From Rhodococcus_G sp042879035 (GTDB taxonomy: Bacteria > Actinomycetota > Actinomycetes > Mycobacteriales > Mycobacteriaceae): 64,000 nucleotides of DNA. Below, in pieces: positions 35,373 to 43,726 of this stretch (position 1 is its first letter; every line of letters begins with the position of its first letter). The stretch spans positions 62,001-126,000 of the forward strand of contig NZ_JBIAOU010000002.1 in the NCBI RefSeq assembly GCF_042879035.1, in the 5' to 3' direction. The notes beneath the pieces are model-generated. The model was not told where the DNA came from and did not search any database. It was given only the letters and a program-made list of their open reading frames with translations. A program made the translations under genes and the position numbers.

Positions 35373-35861
35373 ATGATTTTCAAGGTCGGAGACACCGTCG
35401 TATACCCCCATCACGGCGCGGCGTTGATCGAAGCGATCGAAACACGCACCATCAAGGGTGAACAAAAGGAATATCTGGTACTGAAGGTCGCCCAGGGCGA
35501 CCTCACCGTCCGAGTCCCCGCAGAGAACGCCGAGTACGTCGGCGTTCGTGATGTAGTGGGTCAGGAAGGACTGGACAAGGTCTTCCAGGTGCTGCGTGCA
35601 CCGCACACGGAGGAGCCGACCAACTGGTCTCGGCGTTACAAGGCGAATCTGGAGAAGTTGGCCTCCGGTGACGTGAACAAGGTCGCCGAGGTCGTTCGCG
35701 ACCTGTGGCGTCGCGAGCAGGATCGAGGACTGTCCGCCGGGGAGAAGCGGATGCTTGCCAAGGCACGGCAGATTCTCGTCGGTGAGCTCGCCCTCGCCGA
35801 GGGCACGGACGACGAGAAGGCCGAGACGATCCTCGACGAGGTCCTCGCGGCGGCGTCCTGA
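35373..35861 (+). CDS. carD: RNA polymerase-binding transcription factor CarD
   Basis: CarD stabilises open promoter complexes and sets rRNA output. The 162-residue protein has the N-terminal Tudor-like RNAP-interaction domain (MIFKVGDTVVYPHHGAALIE) and a helical C-terminal DNA-binding domain with the wedge Trp (RRYKANLEKLASGD preceded by NWS). It begins the carD-ispD-ispF run. Confidence 0.98.
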   Translation: MIFKVGDTVVYPHHGAALIEAIETRTIKGEQKEYLVLKVAQGDLTVRVPAENAEYVGVRDVVGQEGLDKVFQVLRAPHTEEPTNWSRRYKANLEKLASGDVNKVAEVVRDLWRREQDRGLSAGEKRMLAKARQILVGELALAEGTDDEKAETILDEVLAAAS

Positions 35862-35882
35862 CGTCCACGCGGACCTGAACAG

Positions 35883-36590
35883 ATGAACACCGTGACCGAC
35901 CCGGCCGACGCGCGCAGCGGAGGCCGGGTCGTTGCGTTGGTTCCCGCCGCGGGACAGGGCACCCGGCTCGGTGAGGGTGTGCCGAAGGCCTTCGTGACGC
36001 TGCGTGGGCAGACGCTGCTGCAGCGGGCGGTGGCCGGGCTGCTCGACTCGGGCGTGGTGGATCGCGTCGTCGTCGTCGTGCCGCCGGATCGTGTCGACGC
36101 GGTCCGGGCGGACCTGCCGGACGGTGTCGACGTCGTGCCGGGCGGCGCGGAACGGACCGACTCGGTGCGTGCGGGCCTCGCGGCGGCCGGCGATGCGGAA
36201 CTCGTGCTCGTGCACGACGCGGCTCGGGCCCTGACCCCGCCCACGCTGATCGCACGGGTGGTCGCGGAGCTGCGGGCGGGCCGCGAGGCGGTCGTGCCCG
36301 CGCTGCCGGTCGCCGACACGGTCAAGTGCGTCGATTTGCTCGGCGTCGTCACCGGGACGCTCGAACGCTCGGAACTGCGGGCGGTCCAGACGCCGCAGGG
36401 ATTCGCCGCGGATCTGCTGCGCCGGGCGTACGAGAGTTCAGACGTCGTGACCACCGACGACGCGGGGCTTGTGGAGCGCATCGGGGCGCGCGTCCGCACG
36501 ATCGCCGGGGAGCCGCTCGCCTTCAAGATCACCACGCCGCTCGACCTCGCGCTGGCGCGGGCGTTGACGGACCCGGACACGAACGAATAG
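35883..36590 (+). CDS. ispD: 2-C-methyl-D-erythritol 4-phosphate cytidylyltransferase
   Basis: Third step of the MEP isoprenoid pathway. The 235-residue protein has the nucleotide-binding PAAGQGTRLGEGVPKAF near residues 22-38 and the VHDAARAL segment. It lies 21 bases after carD and 12 before ispF. Confidence 0.97.
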   Translation: MNTVTDPADARSGGRVVALVPAAGQGTRLGEGVPKAFVTLRGQTLLQRAVAGLLDSGVVDRVVVVVPPDRVDAVRADLPDGVDVVPGGAERTDSVRAGLAAAGDAELVLVHDAARALTPPTLIARVVAELRAGREAVVPALPVADTVKCVDLLGVVTGTLERSELRAVQTPQGFAADLLRRAYESSDVVTTDDAGLVERIGARVRTIAGEPLAFKITTPLDLALARALTDPDTNE

Positions 36591-36602
36591 GAGTCGCAGG
36601 CA

Positions 36603-37079
36603 GTGCGAGTGGGCATCGGTACGGACGTTCATCCGATCGAGGCGGGACGGCCGTGCTGGATCGCAGGCCTGCTGTTCGAGGGGGAGGACGGATGCGCCGG
36701 CCATTCCGACGGAGACGTGGCCGCGCACGCCCTGTGTGACGCGCTGCTGTCCGCGGCGGGTCTCGGCGACCTCGGGTCGGTGTTCGGCACCGGTCGCCCC
36801 GAGTGGTCGGGTGCGAGCGGCGCGGCGCTGCTCACCGAGGTGCGGCGGATGCTCGACGAGGAGGGGCTCGCCGTCGGGAACGCCGCGGTGCAGGTGATCG
36901 GCAACCGGCCGAAGATCGGGCCGCGGCGGATCGAGGCCCAGGACGCGCTGTCCGCGGTGCTCGGCGCACCCGTGTCGGTGTCCGCGACGACCACCGACGG
37001 TCTGGGGTTGACGGGCCGTGGCGAGGGGATCGCGGCAGTCGCGACGGCGCTGCTCATCACGGCCGGGTCGGACCGGTAG
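36603..37079 (+). CDS. ispF: 2-C-methyl-D-erythritol 2,4-cyclodiphosphate synthase
   Basis: It cyclises the CDP-ME2P product of the MEP pathway. The 158-residue protein has metal ligands Asp8 and His10 (GTDVHP) and the second His in the CAGHSDGDV segment. GTG start. Its TAG stop is the first half of the -10 hexamer for cysS. Confidence 0.97.
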   Translation: MRVGIGTDVHPIEAGRPCWIAGLLFEGEDGCAGHSDGDVAAHALCDALLSAAGLGDLGSVFGTGRPEWSGASGAALLTEVRRMLDEEGLAVGNAAVQVIGNRPKIGPRRIEAQDALSAVLGAPVSVSATTTDGLGLTGRGEGIAAVATALLITAGSDR

Positions 37080-37082
37080 GAT
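37077..37082 (+). promoter_or_regulatory. -10 of leaderless cysS, overlapping the ispF stop
   Basis: TAGGAT contains the ispF TAG stop and stands 8 bases before the cysS GTG. Confidence 0.5.
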
Positions 37083-37090
37083 CGCACGTC

Positions 37091-38500
37091 GTGACCCTGC
37101 GACTTTTCGACACCGAGACGCGGGCCCTGCGTGACTTCGTTCCGCTGGCTCCCGGACACGCGTCGATCTATCTCTGTGGGGCCACCGTGCAGGGCGAGCC
37201 GCACATCGGCCACGTTCGCAGCGGTGTCGCCTTCGACGTCCTCCGCCGGTGGCTGCTTGCGCACGACTACGAGGTCGCGTTCGTGCGCAACGTCACCGAC
37301 ATCGACGACAAGATCCTGAACAAGGCCGCGGACGCCGGCCGCCCGTGGTGGGAGTGGGCCGCGACGTACGAGCGGTCCTTCGGCTGGGCGTACGACCAGC
37401 TCGGCGTCCTGCCGCCGTCGGTGGAGCCGCGAGCGACCGGTCACGTCACGCAGATGGTCGAGTTGATGCAGCGGCTGATCGACGCGGGCCACGCCTACGC
37501 CGCGGCCGGTGACGTCTACTTCGACGTGCTGAGCTGGCAGAAGTACGGCGCGCTGTCGGGGCACAAGCTCGACGACGTGCACCAGGGGGAGAGCGCCGCG
37601 GAGGGCAAGCGTGATCCCCGCGACTTCACCCTGTGGAAGGCCGAGAAGCCGGGCGAGCCGTCGTGGCCGACGCCGTGGGGTCGCGGTCGGCCGGGTTGGC
37701 ACCTCGAGTGCTCCGCGATGGCCGGTGCCTACCTGGGTCCCGAGTTCGACATCCACTGCGGTGGACTCGACCTGGTGTTCCCGCACCACGAGAACGAGCT
37801 CGCGCAGTCGCGGGCCGCCGGTGACGGCTTCGCCCGCTACTGGCTGCACAACGGCTGGGTGACCATGGGCGGCGAGAAGATGTCGAAGTCGCTCGGCAAC
37901 GTCCTGTCGGTGCCCAACGTCCTGAAAAGGGTTCGGCCGCAAGAGCTTCGGTTCTACCTGGGTGGTGCGCACTACCGCTCGATGCTGGAGTACTCCGACC
38001 ACGCGCTCGACGTCGCGGCCGAGACCTACCGCGGCATCGAGGCGTTCGTGCTCAAGACCCTCGAGCGGGCCGGTAACGTCCCGCTCGGCACCTGGACGGA
38101 CGGGTTCGCGGCGGCGCTGAACGACGACCTCGGTGTGCCGAAGGCGCTCGCGGAGATCCACGGCCGGCAGCGGGAGGGCAACAAGGCGCTGGCGGCGGGC
38201 GATCTCGACGGTGCCGTCTTCGTCGCCGGGCAGGTGCGGGCGATGATGGGCATCCTCGGTGTCGATCCGCTCGACCCGCACTGGGCGAGCGAGTCGGGTG
38301 ACGCGACCGCCGCGCACGCCGCGCTCGACGTGCTGGTCCGCGCCAGCCTCGACGCCCGACAGCAGGCCAAGGCCGACAAGGACTGGGCCACCGCGGACGC
38401 GATCCGCGACCGGTTGGCGGCCGCGGGCATCGCGGTCACCGACACCCCCAACGGACCCGAGTGGTCCCTCGAGAAGAACCACGACGAAGCAGGGCAGTGA
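37091..38500 (+). CDS. cysS: cysteinyl-tRNA synthetase
   Basis: It charges tRNA-Cys. The 469-residue class I enzyme has the zinc Cys in LCGATVQGEPHIGH with HIGH, and KMSKS in GGEKMSKSLGN. The paralogous ligase MshC is not meant here: the long C-terminal domain and position after ispF match CysS1. It overlaps rlmB (ATGA-type). Confidence 0.96.
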   Translation: MTLRLFDTETRALRDFVPLAPGHASIYLCGATVQGEPHIGHVRSGVAFDVLRRWLLAHDYEVAFVRNVTDIDDKILNKAADAGRPWWEWAATYERSFGWAYDQLGVLPPSVEPRATGHVTQMVELMQRLIDAGHAYAAAGDVYFDVLSWQKYGALSGHKLDDVHQGESAAEGKRDPRDFTLWKAEKPGEPSWPTPWGRGRPGWHLECSAMAGAYLGPEFDIHCGGLDLVFPHHENELAQSRAAGDGFARYWLHNGWVTMGGEKMSKSLGNVLSVPNVLKRVRPQELRFYLGGAHYRSMLEYSDHALDVAAETYRGIEAFVLKTLERAGNVPLGTWTDGFAAALNDDLGVPKALAEIHGRQREGNKALAAGDLDGAVFVAGQVRAMMGILGVDPLDPHWASESGDATAAHAALDVLVRASLDARQQAKADKDWATADAIRDRLAAAGIAVTDTPNGPEWSLEKNHDEAGQ

Positions 38501-39477
38501 TGGCAGGCAATTCGAGCAGGCGCGGCGCGATCCGCAAGTCCGGCACCAAGAAGGGCCAGGTCGTCGGCTCGGGCGGCCAGCGCCGCCGAGGGCTCGAGGG
38601 GCGCGGCGCGACCCCGCCCGCCGTCGAGCGCACCAAGCATCCCGCGGCCAAGCGGGCTCGCGCGGCGGCCAAGGCCGCGAACACCGGTCGCCCGGGCGGC
38701 GGTTCCGGCGGCCGTGGCGGATCACCCCGCAAGGGCGGCGACGGACCCGAGAACGTGCTCGGCCGTAATCCGGTCCTGGAGTGCCTGCGGGCCGGCGTGC
38801 CCGCGACCGCCCTGTACGTTGCGGTCGGCACCGAGAACGACGACCGGCTGTCGGAGAGCGTCCAGCTCGCCGCCGAGGCGGGCATCTCGATCCTCGAGGT
38901 GCCCCGCACCGACCTGGACCGGATGAGCGCCAACGGCCTGCACCAGGGTGTGGCGCTGCAGGTGCCGCCGTTCCGGTACGCGCACCCGGACGACCTGATC
39001 GCCAACGCGCGCACCCAGCAGGAGGCGCCGCTGCTGGTGGCGCTCGACAACATCACCGACCCCCGCAACCTCGGCGCGGTGGTCCGGTCGGTCGCCGCCT
39101 TCGGCGGGCACGGCGTCGTGATCCCGCAGCGGCGCAGCGCGTCGGTCACGGCCGTCGCCTGGCGGACCAGTGCCGGTGCCGCGGCCCGCCTGCCGATCGC
39201 GCAGGCCACCAACCTCACCCGCACCCTCAAGGACTGGGCGGCCAAGGGTGTGCAGGTCGTCGGCCTCGACGCCGGCGGCGACACCACCCTCGACGAGTAC
39301 GACGGCACCGGTCCGGTCGTGGTCGTGGTGGGGTCCGAGGGCAAGGGCCTGTCGCGGCTCGTCCGCGAAACGTGCGACACGATCCTGAGTATTCCGATGG
39401 CCGGTCCCGTGGAGTCGCTGAACGCCTCCGTGGCCGCCGGTGTAGTGCTCGCCGACATCGCCCGCCAGCGGCGCTGA
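38500..39477 (+). CDS. rlmB: 23S rRNA (guanosine-2'-O-)-methyltransferase, TrmH/SpoU family
   Basis: The 325-residue protein has a long Arg/Lys/Gly-rich N-terminal extension (to about residue 85), a substrate-binding domain (NVLGRNPVLECLRAG), and the SPOUT knot with NITDPRNLGAVVRS, VVGSEGKGLSRL and the IPMAGPVESLNASVA motif 3. Assignment to RlmB is the usual name; the exact modified base is not provable here. Confidence 0.92.
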   Translation: MAGNSSRRGAIRKSGTKKGQVVGSGGQRRRGLEGRGATPPAVERTKHPAAKRARAAAKAANTGRPGGGSGGRGGSPRKGGDGPENVLGRNPVLECLRAGVPATALYVAVGTENDDRLSESVQLAAEAGISILEVPRTDLDRMSANGLHQGVALQVPPFRYAHPDDLIANARTQQEAPLLVALDNITDPRNLGAVVRSVAAFGGHGVVIPQRRSASVTAVAWRTSAGAAARLPIAQATNLTRTLKDWAAKGVQVVGLDAGGDTTLDEYDGTGPVVVVVGSEGKGLSRLVRETCDTILSIPMAGPVESLNASVAAGVVLADIARQRR

Positions 39478-39482
39478 CGCGC

Positions 39483-39526
39483 CCGTGAGTCCTGTCGGTC
39501 CGCTCGCGGGCCGAAAGGACTCACGG
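39483..39526. terminator. rlmB hairpin 1
   Basis: CCGTGAGTCC and GGACTCACGG make a perfect 10-bp stem six bases after the stop, with a partly paired inner loop. Confidence 0.7.
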
Positions 39527-39544
39527 TTCGAAACCACCGGATGG

Positions 39545-39593
39545 ACGGATCGGGGGCGCGGGTGGCAGGGTGCCTCCCGCGCCCCCGATCCGT
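39545..39593. terminator. rlmB hairpin 2, bidirectional
   Basis: Eighteen-base perfect arms (39545-39562 and 39576-39593, starting ACGGATCGGGGG) flank a 13-base loop between convergent genes. It is the strongest hairpin in this part of the window. Confidence 0.85.
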
Positions 39594-39597
39594 GCCG

Positions 39598-39927
39598 TCA
39601 CACCGATTCCGGTGCGTACTCCGTGATCTGCGCCAGCAGCCGAACGACCGGCGGCTCAGGGGTCTTCAGCGAGTCCGACATGCGGAACTTGCCCGCGTTG
39701 TACGCCTCGTACATGCGGTCGTAGATCGCCTGCAGGTCGTCACCTTCGATCTCGTAGATCGCGATGTACGGCCCGCCGTCGGCGACCGGCGCGAACCTGC
39801 GGGCAGAGACGTACCCCTCGGTGGCGACGACGTCGGGAAGGTGGATCTCGTCGTACCACTTGTTGTATTCCTCTTCGCGCTCCGGCGAGATCGGACCCGA
39901 TTCGACGTAGATGATTCCTCGCGCCAT
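39598..39927 (-). CDS. dimeric alpha/beta-barrel protein of unknown function
   Basis: The 109-residue product has the ferredoxin-like dimeric barrel pattern with EEEYNKWYDEIHLPDV near residues 17-33 and ends with a hydrophobic strand. It resembles EthD/DUF4286-type proteins seen beside short-chain dehydrogenases in rhodococci. It is downstream of the mycofactocin-type SDR on the same strand, so the two probably work on one substrate. Confidence 0.75.
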   Translation of the reverse strand: MARGIIYVESGPISPEREEEYNKWYDEIHLPDVVATEGYVSARRFAPVADGGPYIAIYEIEGDDLQAIYDRMYEAYNAGKFRMSDSLKTPEPPVVRLLAQITEYAPESV

Positions 39928-40064
39928 TGGAACACCTTTCTCTGGGTTCGTCCCGAGGCCCCGAAGGGTGACATCGAGAGCGGTGATTCGTCTGTCGAGC
40001 TGTGGAAGCGGTCCCGGTGTCCCGGGTGTCCGAGCCGGGGGTCCCTGGTGTGGGTGCCCGGAAC

Positions 40065-40895
40065 TCAGACGATCGCGAAACCGGCATCGACGGGCATGGC
40101 CACGCCCGTGATGTACTTTGCTTCGTCGGACACCAGGAAGGCGATGGCGTTGGAGATGACCTCGGGTTCGAGGATCTCGACGGGCAACGCGTTCTGCATG
40201 CCCTGGACCGCGTTCTTACCCCCGCGCTTCGCTTCCTCCATGAGGGCGGCCATCGCGGCGTTCTGCGTCATTCCGCTGATGACACCGGTGGGGTGAATCG
40301 TGTTGACGCGAATCCATTCCGGCGCGAGATTTCCCGCCAGGGACTTCATCAATCCGACCAGTCCGGTCTTGGCCGCGGTGTAGGCGGTGCCGCTGGCATC
40401 GCGCGAGGGGCTGGCCTTGAGGCCCGCGGTGGAGCTGGTCAGAACGATCGATCCGCCGACACCGGCCTCACGCATCGCGGGGAGCGCCGCCCTGACCGTG
40501 TGGTAGGCGCCGGTCAGGTTGATGTCGATGGTGTCCTTCCACTCGTCCAGGAAGTTGTCCGTCTCGGGTCCCAGTCGGACGACGCCCGCGTTGGCGAGGA
40601 TGATGTCGACGCGGCCGAATTCCTTGTAGCCCTCCTGGAAAGCGGCACTGAGTTCCTCGAAGTTCCGGACGTCCGCCTTGCGGGCGACGATCCGCTGGCC
40701 TTCCTTCTCCACCAGGCGGACGGTCTCCTCCAGATCGGCTTCCGACGCGTTCGGGTACGACATCGACGGGATGTCGGCGCAGATGTCGACGCCGATGATG
40801 TCGACGCCTTCGCGGGCCAGCCGCACGGCGTGCGACCGGCCCTGCCCGCGCGCAACACCGGTGATGAAGGCGACTTTCCCTTCGAGTCCTGACAT
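40065..40895 (-). CDS. mycofactocin-coupled SDR-family oxidoreductase
   Basis: The 276-residue SDR has the cofactor loop TGVARGQGRSHAV and the insertion DICADIPSMSYPNAS with LEETVRLVEKEG that marks SDRs keeping NAD bound and passing electrons to mycofactocin. The catalytic Ser-Tyr-Lys set is in SSTAG and AYTAAKTG. It probably oxidises an alcohol. The upstream gap holds a GAACTTGGTTC palindrome and a truncated regulator-like frame. Confidence 0.88.
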   Translation of the reverse strand: MSGLEGKVAFITGVARGQGRSHAVRLAREGVDIIGVDICADIPSMSYPNASEADLEETVRLVEKEGQRIVARKADVRNFEELSAAFQEGYKEFGRVDIILANAGVVRLGPETDNFLDEWKDTIDINLTGAYHTVRAALPAMREAGVGGSIVLTSSTAGLKASPSRDASGTAYTAAKTGLVGLMKSLAGNLAPEWIRVNTIHPTGVISGMTQNAAMAALMEEAKRGGKNAVQGMQNALPVEILEPEVISNAIAFLVSDEAKYITGVAMPVDAGFAIV

Positions 40896-41217
40896 GTGTA
40901 CAGCTCCCTTTCCTGGGTCATCGCCGATTTCGAGATCGAGTTCGACGTCCGTCGGTGGGTCGGGCGTGCCGCGCCACGGGTGGGCGGCGCCGGACACGCC
41001 TGCCCGGACCGAATCACGTTCATCGAACTTGGTTCACTAGTCTTACTCTGTGACCGGAGTCACCGCAACAACCCGGACTCGGAGTCGACGAAATCGCCTC
41101 GTCACGGCACCGCCGTCGGACGTGACCGGTGTCGGCAGGGTGGGGGAGACGGTGGCGGCCGAGCTCGTCAGCGCGCTCGTTCCTCGGCGAGAGGTCGGGC
41201 GCGGACGGGCTTGCGAA
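40896..41217. other. 322-bp region between the SDR and pxpA
   Basis: No complete gene is here. It holds a palindrome GAAC-TTG-GTTC (41025-41035) and a leaderless-type start (TAGTCT at 41038, GTG at 41050) for a frame with a GntR-like N-terminus that soon runs antisense into pxpA. Confidence 0.6.
41050..41214 (+). pseudogene. possible truncated GntR-family regulator
   Basis: From GTG 41050 the frame reads VTGVTATTRTRSRRNRLVT... and RVGETVAAELVSALV, like the start of the first helices of a FadR/GntR regulator. Beyond about codon 55 it overlaps pxpA antisense and carries no winged-helix motif, so the rest of the gene seems deleted. It diverges from the SDR gene, the place where its regulator would be. 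Weak evidence. Confidence 0.25.
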
Positions 41218-41973
41218 TCACACGAACGCCGCGATGGCGACGCCCGCCGCGCCCAGTCGGTCCCGGATGGCCACGGCCATCGCGACCGCGGCGGGAGAAT
41301 CGCCGTGCACGCACACCGAGGCGGGGCGGGTACGGACGACGGTGCCGTCGACGGCCACGACCTCACCGGCCTCGACCATCCGGAGCACACGTGCCGCGAC
41401 GAGGTCCGGGTCGGACAGCACCGCGCCGGGCTGTGAGCGGGGGACCAGTTCACCGGTCGGCAGATAGCCGCGGTCGGCGAACGCCTCCGTGACCGTCCGG
41501 AGCCCGGCGGCTTCGGCTTCGGCGAGGAACACCGACCCGGGCAGTCCGAGCACGGGCAGGGTGGGGTCGTAGGCGACGACGGCTGCGACCACGGCGCGAG
41601 CCTGCTCGTGGTGGTGGACGACGGCGTTGTACAGCGCGCCGTGCGGTTTGACGTAGCCGACGGCGGAGCCGCTGGCCTGCGCGAGCCCGTCGAGGGCGCC
41701 GATCTGGTAGATGACTTCGGCGGTGAGGTCGCTGGGGGAGATGTCGATGAAGCGGCGTCCGAACCCGGCGAGGTCGCGGTAGCCGACCTGGGCGCCGATG
41801 CGGACGGCGCGGCTGGCTGCGGCGCGGCAGGTGGCCAGGAGAGCAGCAGGATCGCCCGCGTGGAATCCGCAGGCGACGTTGGCGCTTGTCACCAGGGCGA
41901 GCATCGCCTCGTCGTCGCCGAGGCGCCAGGCGCCGAAGCTCTCGCCGAGGTCGCTGTTCAGGTCGATTGCCAC
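41218..41973 (-). CDS. pxpA: 5-oxoprolinase subunit PxpA (LamB/YcsF family)
   Basis: PxpA hydrolyses 5-oxoproline with PxpB and PxpC. The 251-residue protein begins IDLNSDLGESFG with the family metal-site residues and has SANVACGFHAGDP and VKPHGALYN. No pxpB or pxpC is nearby. It starts 9 bases after znuB and may also have its own leaderless promoter (TAGGCT, 6 bases from GTG). Confidence 0.92.
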   Translation of the reverse strand: MAIDLNSDLGESFGAWRLGDDEAMLALVTSANVACGFHAGDPAALLATCRAAASRAVRIGAQVGYRDLAGFGRRFIDISPSDLTAEVIYQIGALDGLAQASGSAVGYVKPHGALYNAVVHHHEQARAVVAAVVAYDPTLPVLGLPGSVFLAEAEAAGLRTVTEAFADRGYLPTGELVPRSQPGAVLSDPDLVAARVLRMVEAGEVVAVDGTVVRTRPASVCVHGDSPAAVAMAVAIRDRLGAAGVAIAAFV

Positions 41974-41979
41974 GACACC

Positions 41980-41985
41980 AGCCTA
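41980..41985 (-). promoter_or_regulatory. -10 of leaderless pxpA, overlapping the znuB stop
   Basis: TAGGCT on the minus strand includes the znuB TAG stop and stands 6 bases before the pxpA GTG. Confidence 0.4.
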
Positions 41986-42864
41986 GGCCGCGACCGCGAC
42001 CCGCCCCGAGTTCGCGCGCCGCCGCGAGCCGATCGCCCGGCAGATCAGGTAGATCACGAACGAGATCGTGGTGACGAACGTGGAGACGGGCACGCCCGGA
42101 GCGAGCGAGAGCAGGATGCCGCCCACCGCGGCGAGTTCGGCGAACAGGATCGCCAGCAGCGTCGTCTTCAGGGGGCTGGACGTGACACGGGCGGCCGCGG
42201 CGGCGGGGGTGATGAGCAGCGACAGCACGAGCAGTGCGCCGACGATCTGCACGCCGAGGGCGGCGGCGACACCGACGAGAACGGCGAACACCAGCGACAG
42301 TCCACGGATCGGGACGCCGCGTGCCCGCGCCACGTCGGGGTCGGTGCTGGCGAACAGCAGCGGCCGGTACACCACGAGCAGCACGGCCAGCACGACGACG
42401 GCGCACACCAGCAGCAACTGCAGGCCCTCGTTGCCGACGCCGACGATCTGGCCGACGAGCAGCGAGAAGCTGGTGCCCGTGCGGCCGGGGTAGAGCCACA
42501 TGAACAGCACCGACAGGCCGAGGCCGAACGACATGATCACGCCGATCACCGAATCCCGTTCGCGCGCTTTGCTACCGAGCAGGGCGAACAGGACGGCCGC
42601 GATCACGGAGCCGACGATGGCGCCGACCCCGACGCTGATCCCGGCGAGCAGGGCGGCGGACGCGCCGGTCAGTGACAGCTCGCTGGTGCCGTGCACCGCG
42701 AACGACATCTGCCTGCTGATGATCAGCGGGCCGATCGCGCCGGCGAGCAGGCCGAGGATCGCGGCGGCGAGGAGGGCCTGCTGCACGAAGTCGTACTGCA
42801 GCAGGTCGATCGTGGTCTGCCAGTCGAGCATGCTCGACAGCGCCCCGGACAGCTTGTCGTTCAT
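41983..42864 (-). CDS. znuB: zinc ABC transporter permease
   Basis: The 293-residue protein is mostly hydrophobic with about eight spans, with the ABC-3 family pattern (AIGPLIISRQMSFAVHGTSELSLTG). It forms the channel for the binding protein and ATPase encoded upstream. Confidence 0.9.
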   Translation of the reverse strand: MNDKLSGALSSMLDWQTTIDLLQYDFVQQALLAAAILGLLAGAIGPLIISRQMSFAVHGTSELSLTGASAALLAGISVGVGAIVGSVIAAVLFALLGSKARERDSVIGVIMSFGLGLSVLFMWLYPGRTGTSFSLLVGQIVGVGNEGLQLLLVCAVVVLAVLLVVYRPLLFASTDPDVARARGVPIRGLSLVFAVLVGVAAALGVQIVGALLVLSLLITPAAAAARVTSSPLKTTLLAILFAELAAVGGILLSLAPGVPVSTFVTTISFVIYLICRAIGSRRRANSGRVAVAA

Positions 42865-42877
42865 GCGAGTTCCTCGT

Positions 42878-43726
42878 TCACTCGTGATCCTCGTGATGGG
42901 CGCAGTCGGTGCTCAGTTCCCCGGCGCCGCCGAGCGCGTCGATCGCGTCACCGGTGCCGACGACGACGAGTCGGCCGCGGACATGGAGGACCTCGACCTC
43001 GGTGCGGTACAGCGCGGAGAGCACCTCGGAGGTCATCACCTCGGCGGCGGTGCCGATGCGGAACCGGCCGTCGACGAGGTACAGGACGCGGTCGACGAGC
43101 GGCAGGATCGGGTTGATCTCGTGGGTGACGAACAGGACCGCGGTGTCGTGGGCGAGCCTGCGCTGGTTGATCAGGTCCGAGACGCGGTGCTGGTTCGCCA
43201 GGTCGAGGCTGAGCAGTGGCTCGTCGCAGAGCAGCACCTGCGGATCGCCGACCAGTGCCTGCGCGACCCGCAGTCGCTGCTGTTCACCGCCCGACAGTGA
43301 GCCCACCGGGGCGTTGGCGTAGGACTGGGCGCCGACCTCGGCGATGGCGGCGTCGACGGCGGCACGGCGGATGCGCCGACTGCGGAAGCCGGTGCCCCAG
43401 CGGTGCCCGTCGACGCCGAGGCCGACGAGGTCGCGGCCCCGCAGCGGCAGGCCCTCGTCCATCGTCTTCTGCTGCGGGATGTACCCGACGTGCGGGTTGC
43501 CGGTCCGGATCGGGTCGCCGGCGATCCGGGCGCTTCCCGCGGTCAGCGGGACCTGCCCGAGCAGCATCTTCAGCAGCGACGTCTTGCCTGAGCCGTTCGG
43601 GCCGAGGACGGCGACGAACTCACCGGGCGCGACCTCGAGGTCCAGCCCGGACCACAGGGTGCGGTCCCCGTACGAGAGCCCTGCACCGGTCAGTTCGATT
43701 GCGGGCGGAAGGGTTCCGGCGTTCAT
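42878..43726 (-). CDS. znuC: zinc ABC transporter ATP-binding protein
   Basis: The 282-residue ATPase has Walker A GPNGSGKTS, signature LSGGEQQR, Walker B VLLCDEP and switch His (FVTHE). The C-terminus is His-rich (DCAHHEDHE), a possible metal sensor. Its ATG overlaps the end of znuA. Confidence 0.92.
   Translation of the reverse strand: MNAGTLPPAIELTGAGLSYGDRTLWSGLDLEVAPGEFVAVLGPNGSGKTSLLKMLLGQVPLTAGSARIAGDPIRTGNPHVGYIPQQKTMDEGLPLRGRDLVGLGVDGHRWGTGFRSRRIRRAAVDAAIAEVGAQSYANAPVGSLSGGEQQRLRVAQALVGDPQVLLCDEPLLSLDLANQHRVSDLINQRRLAHDTAVLFVTHEINPILPLVDRVLYLVDGRFRIGTAAEVMTSEVLSALYRTEVEVLHVRGRLVVVGTGDAIDALGGAGELSTDCAHHEDHE

Noticed and set aside
41025..41035. GAACTTGGTTC as a KstR-type site
   Set aside because: The spacing between AAC and GTT is three bases, not two as in the KstR consensus.
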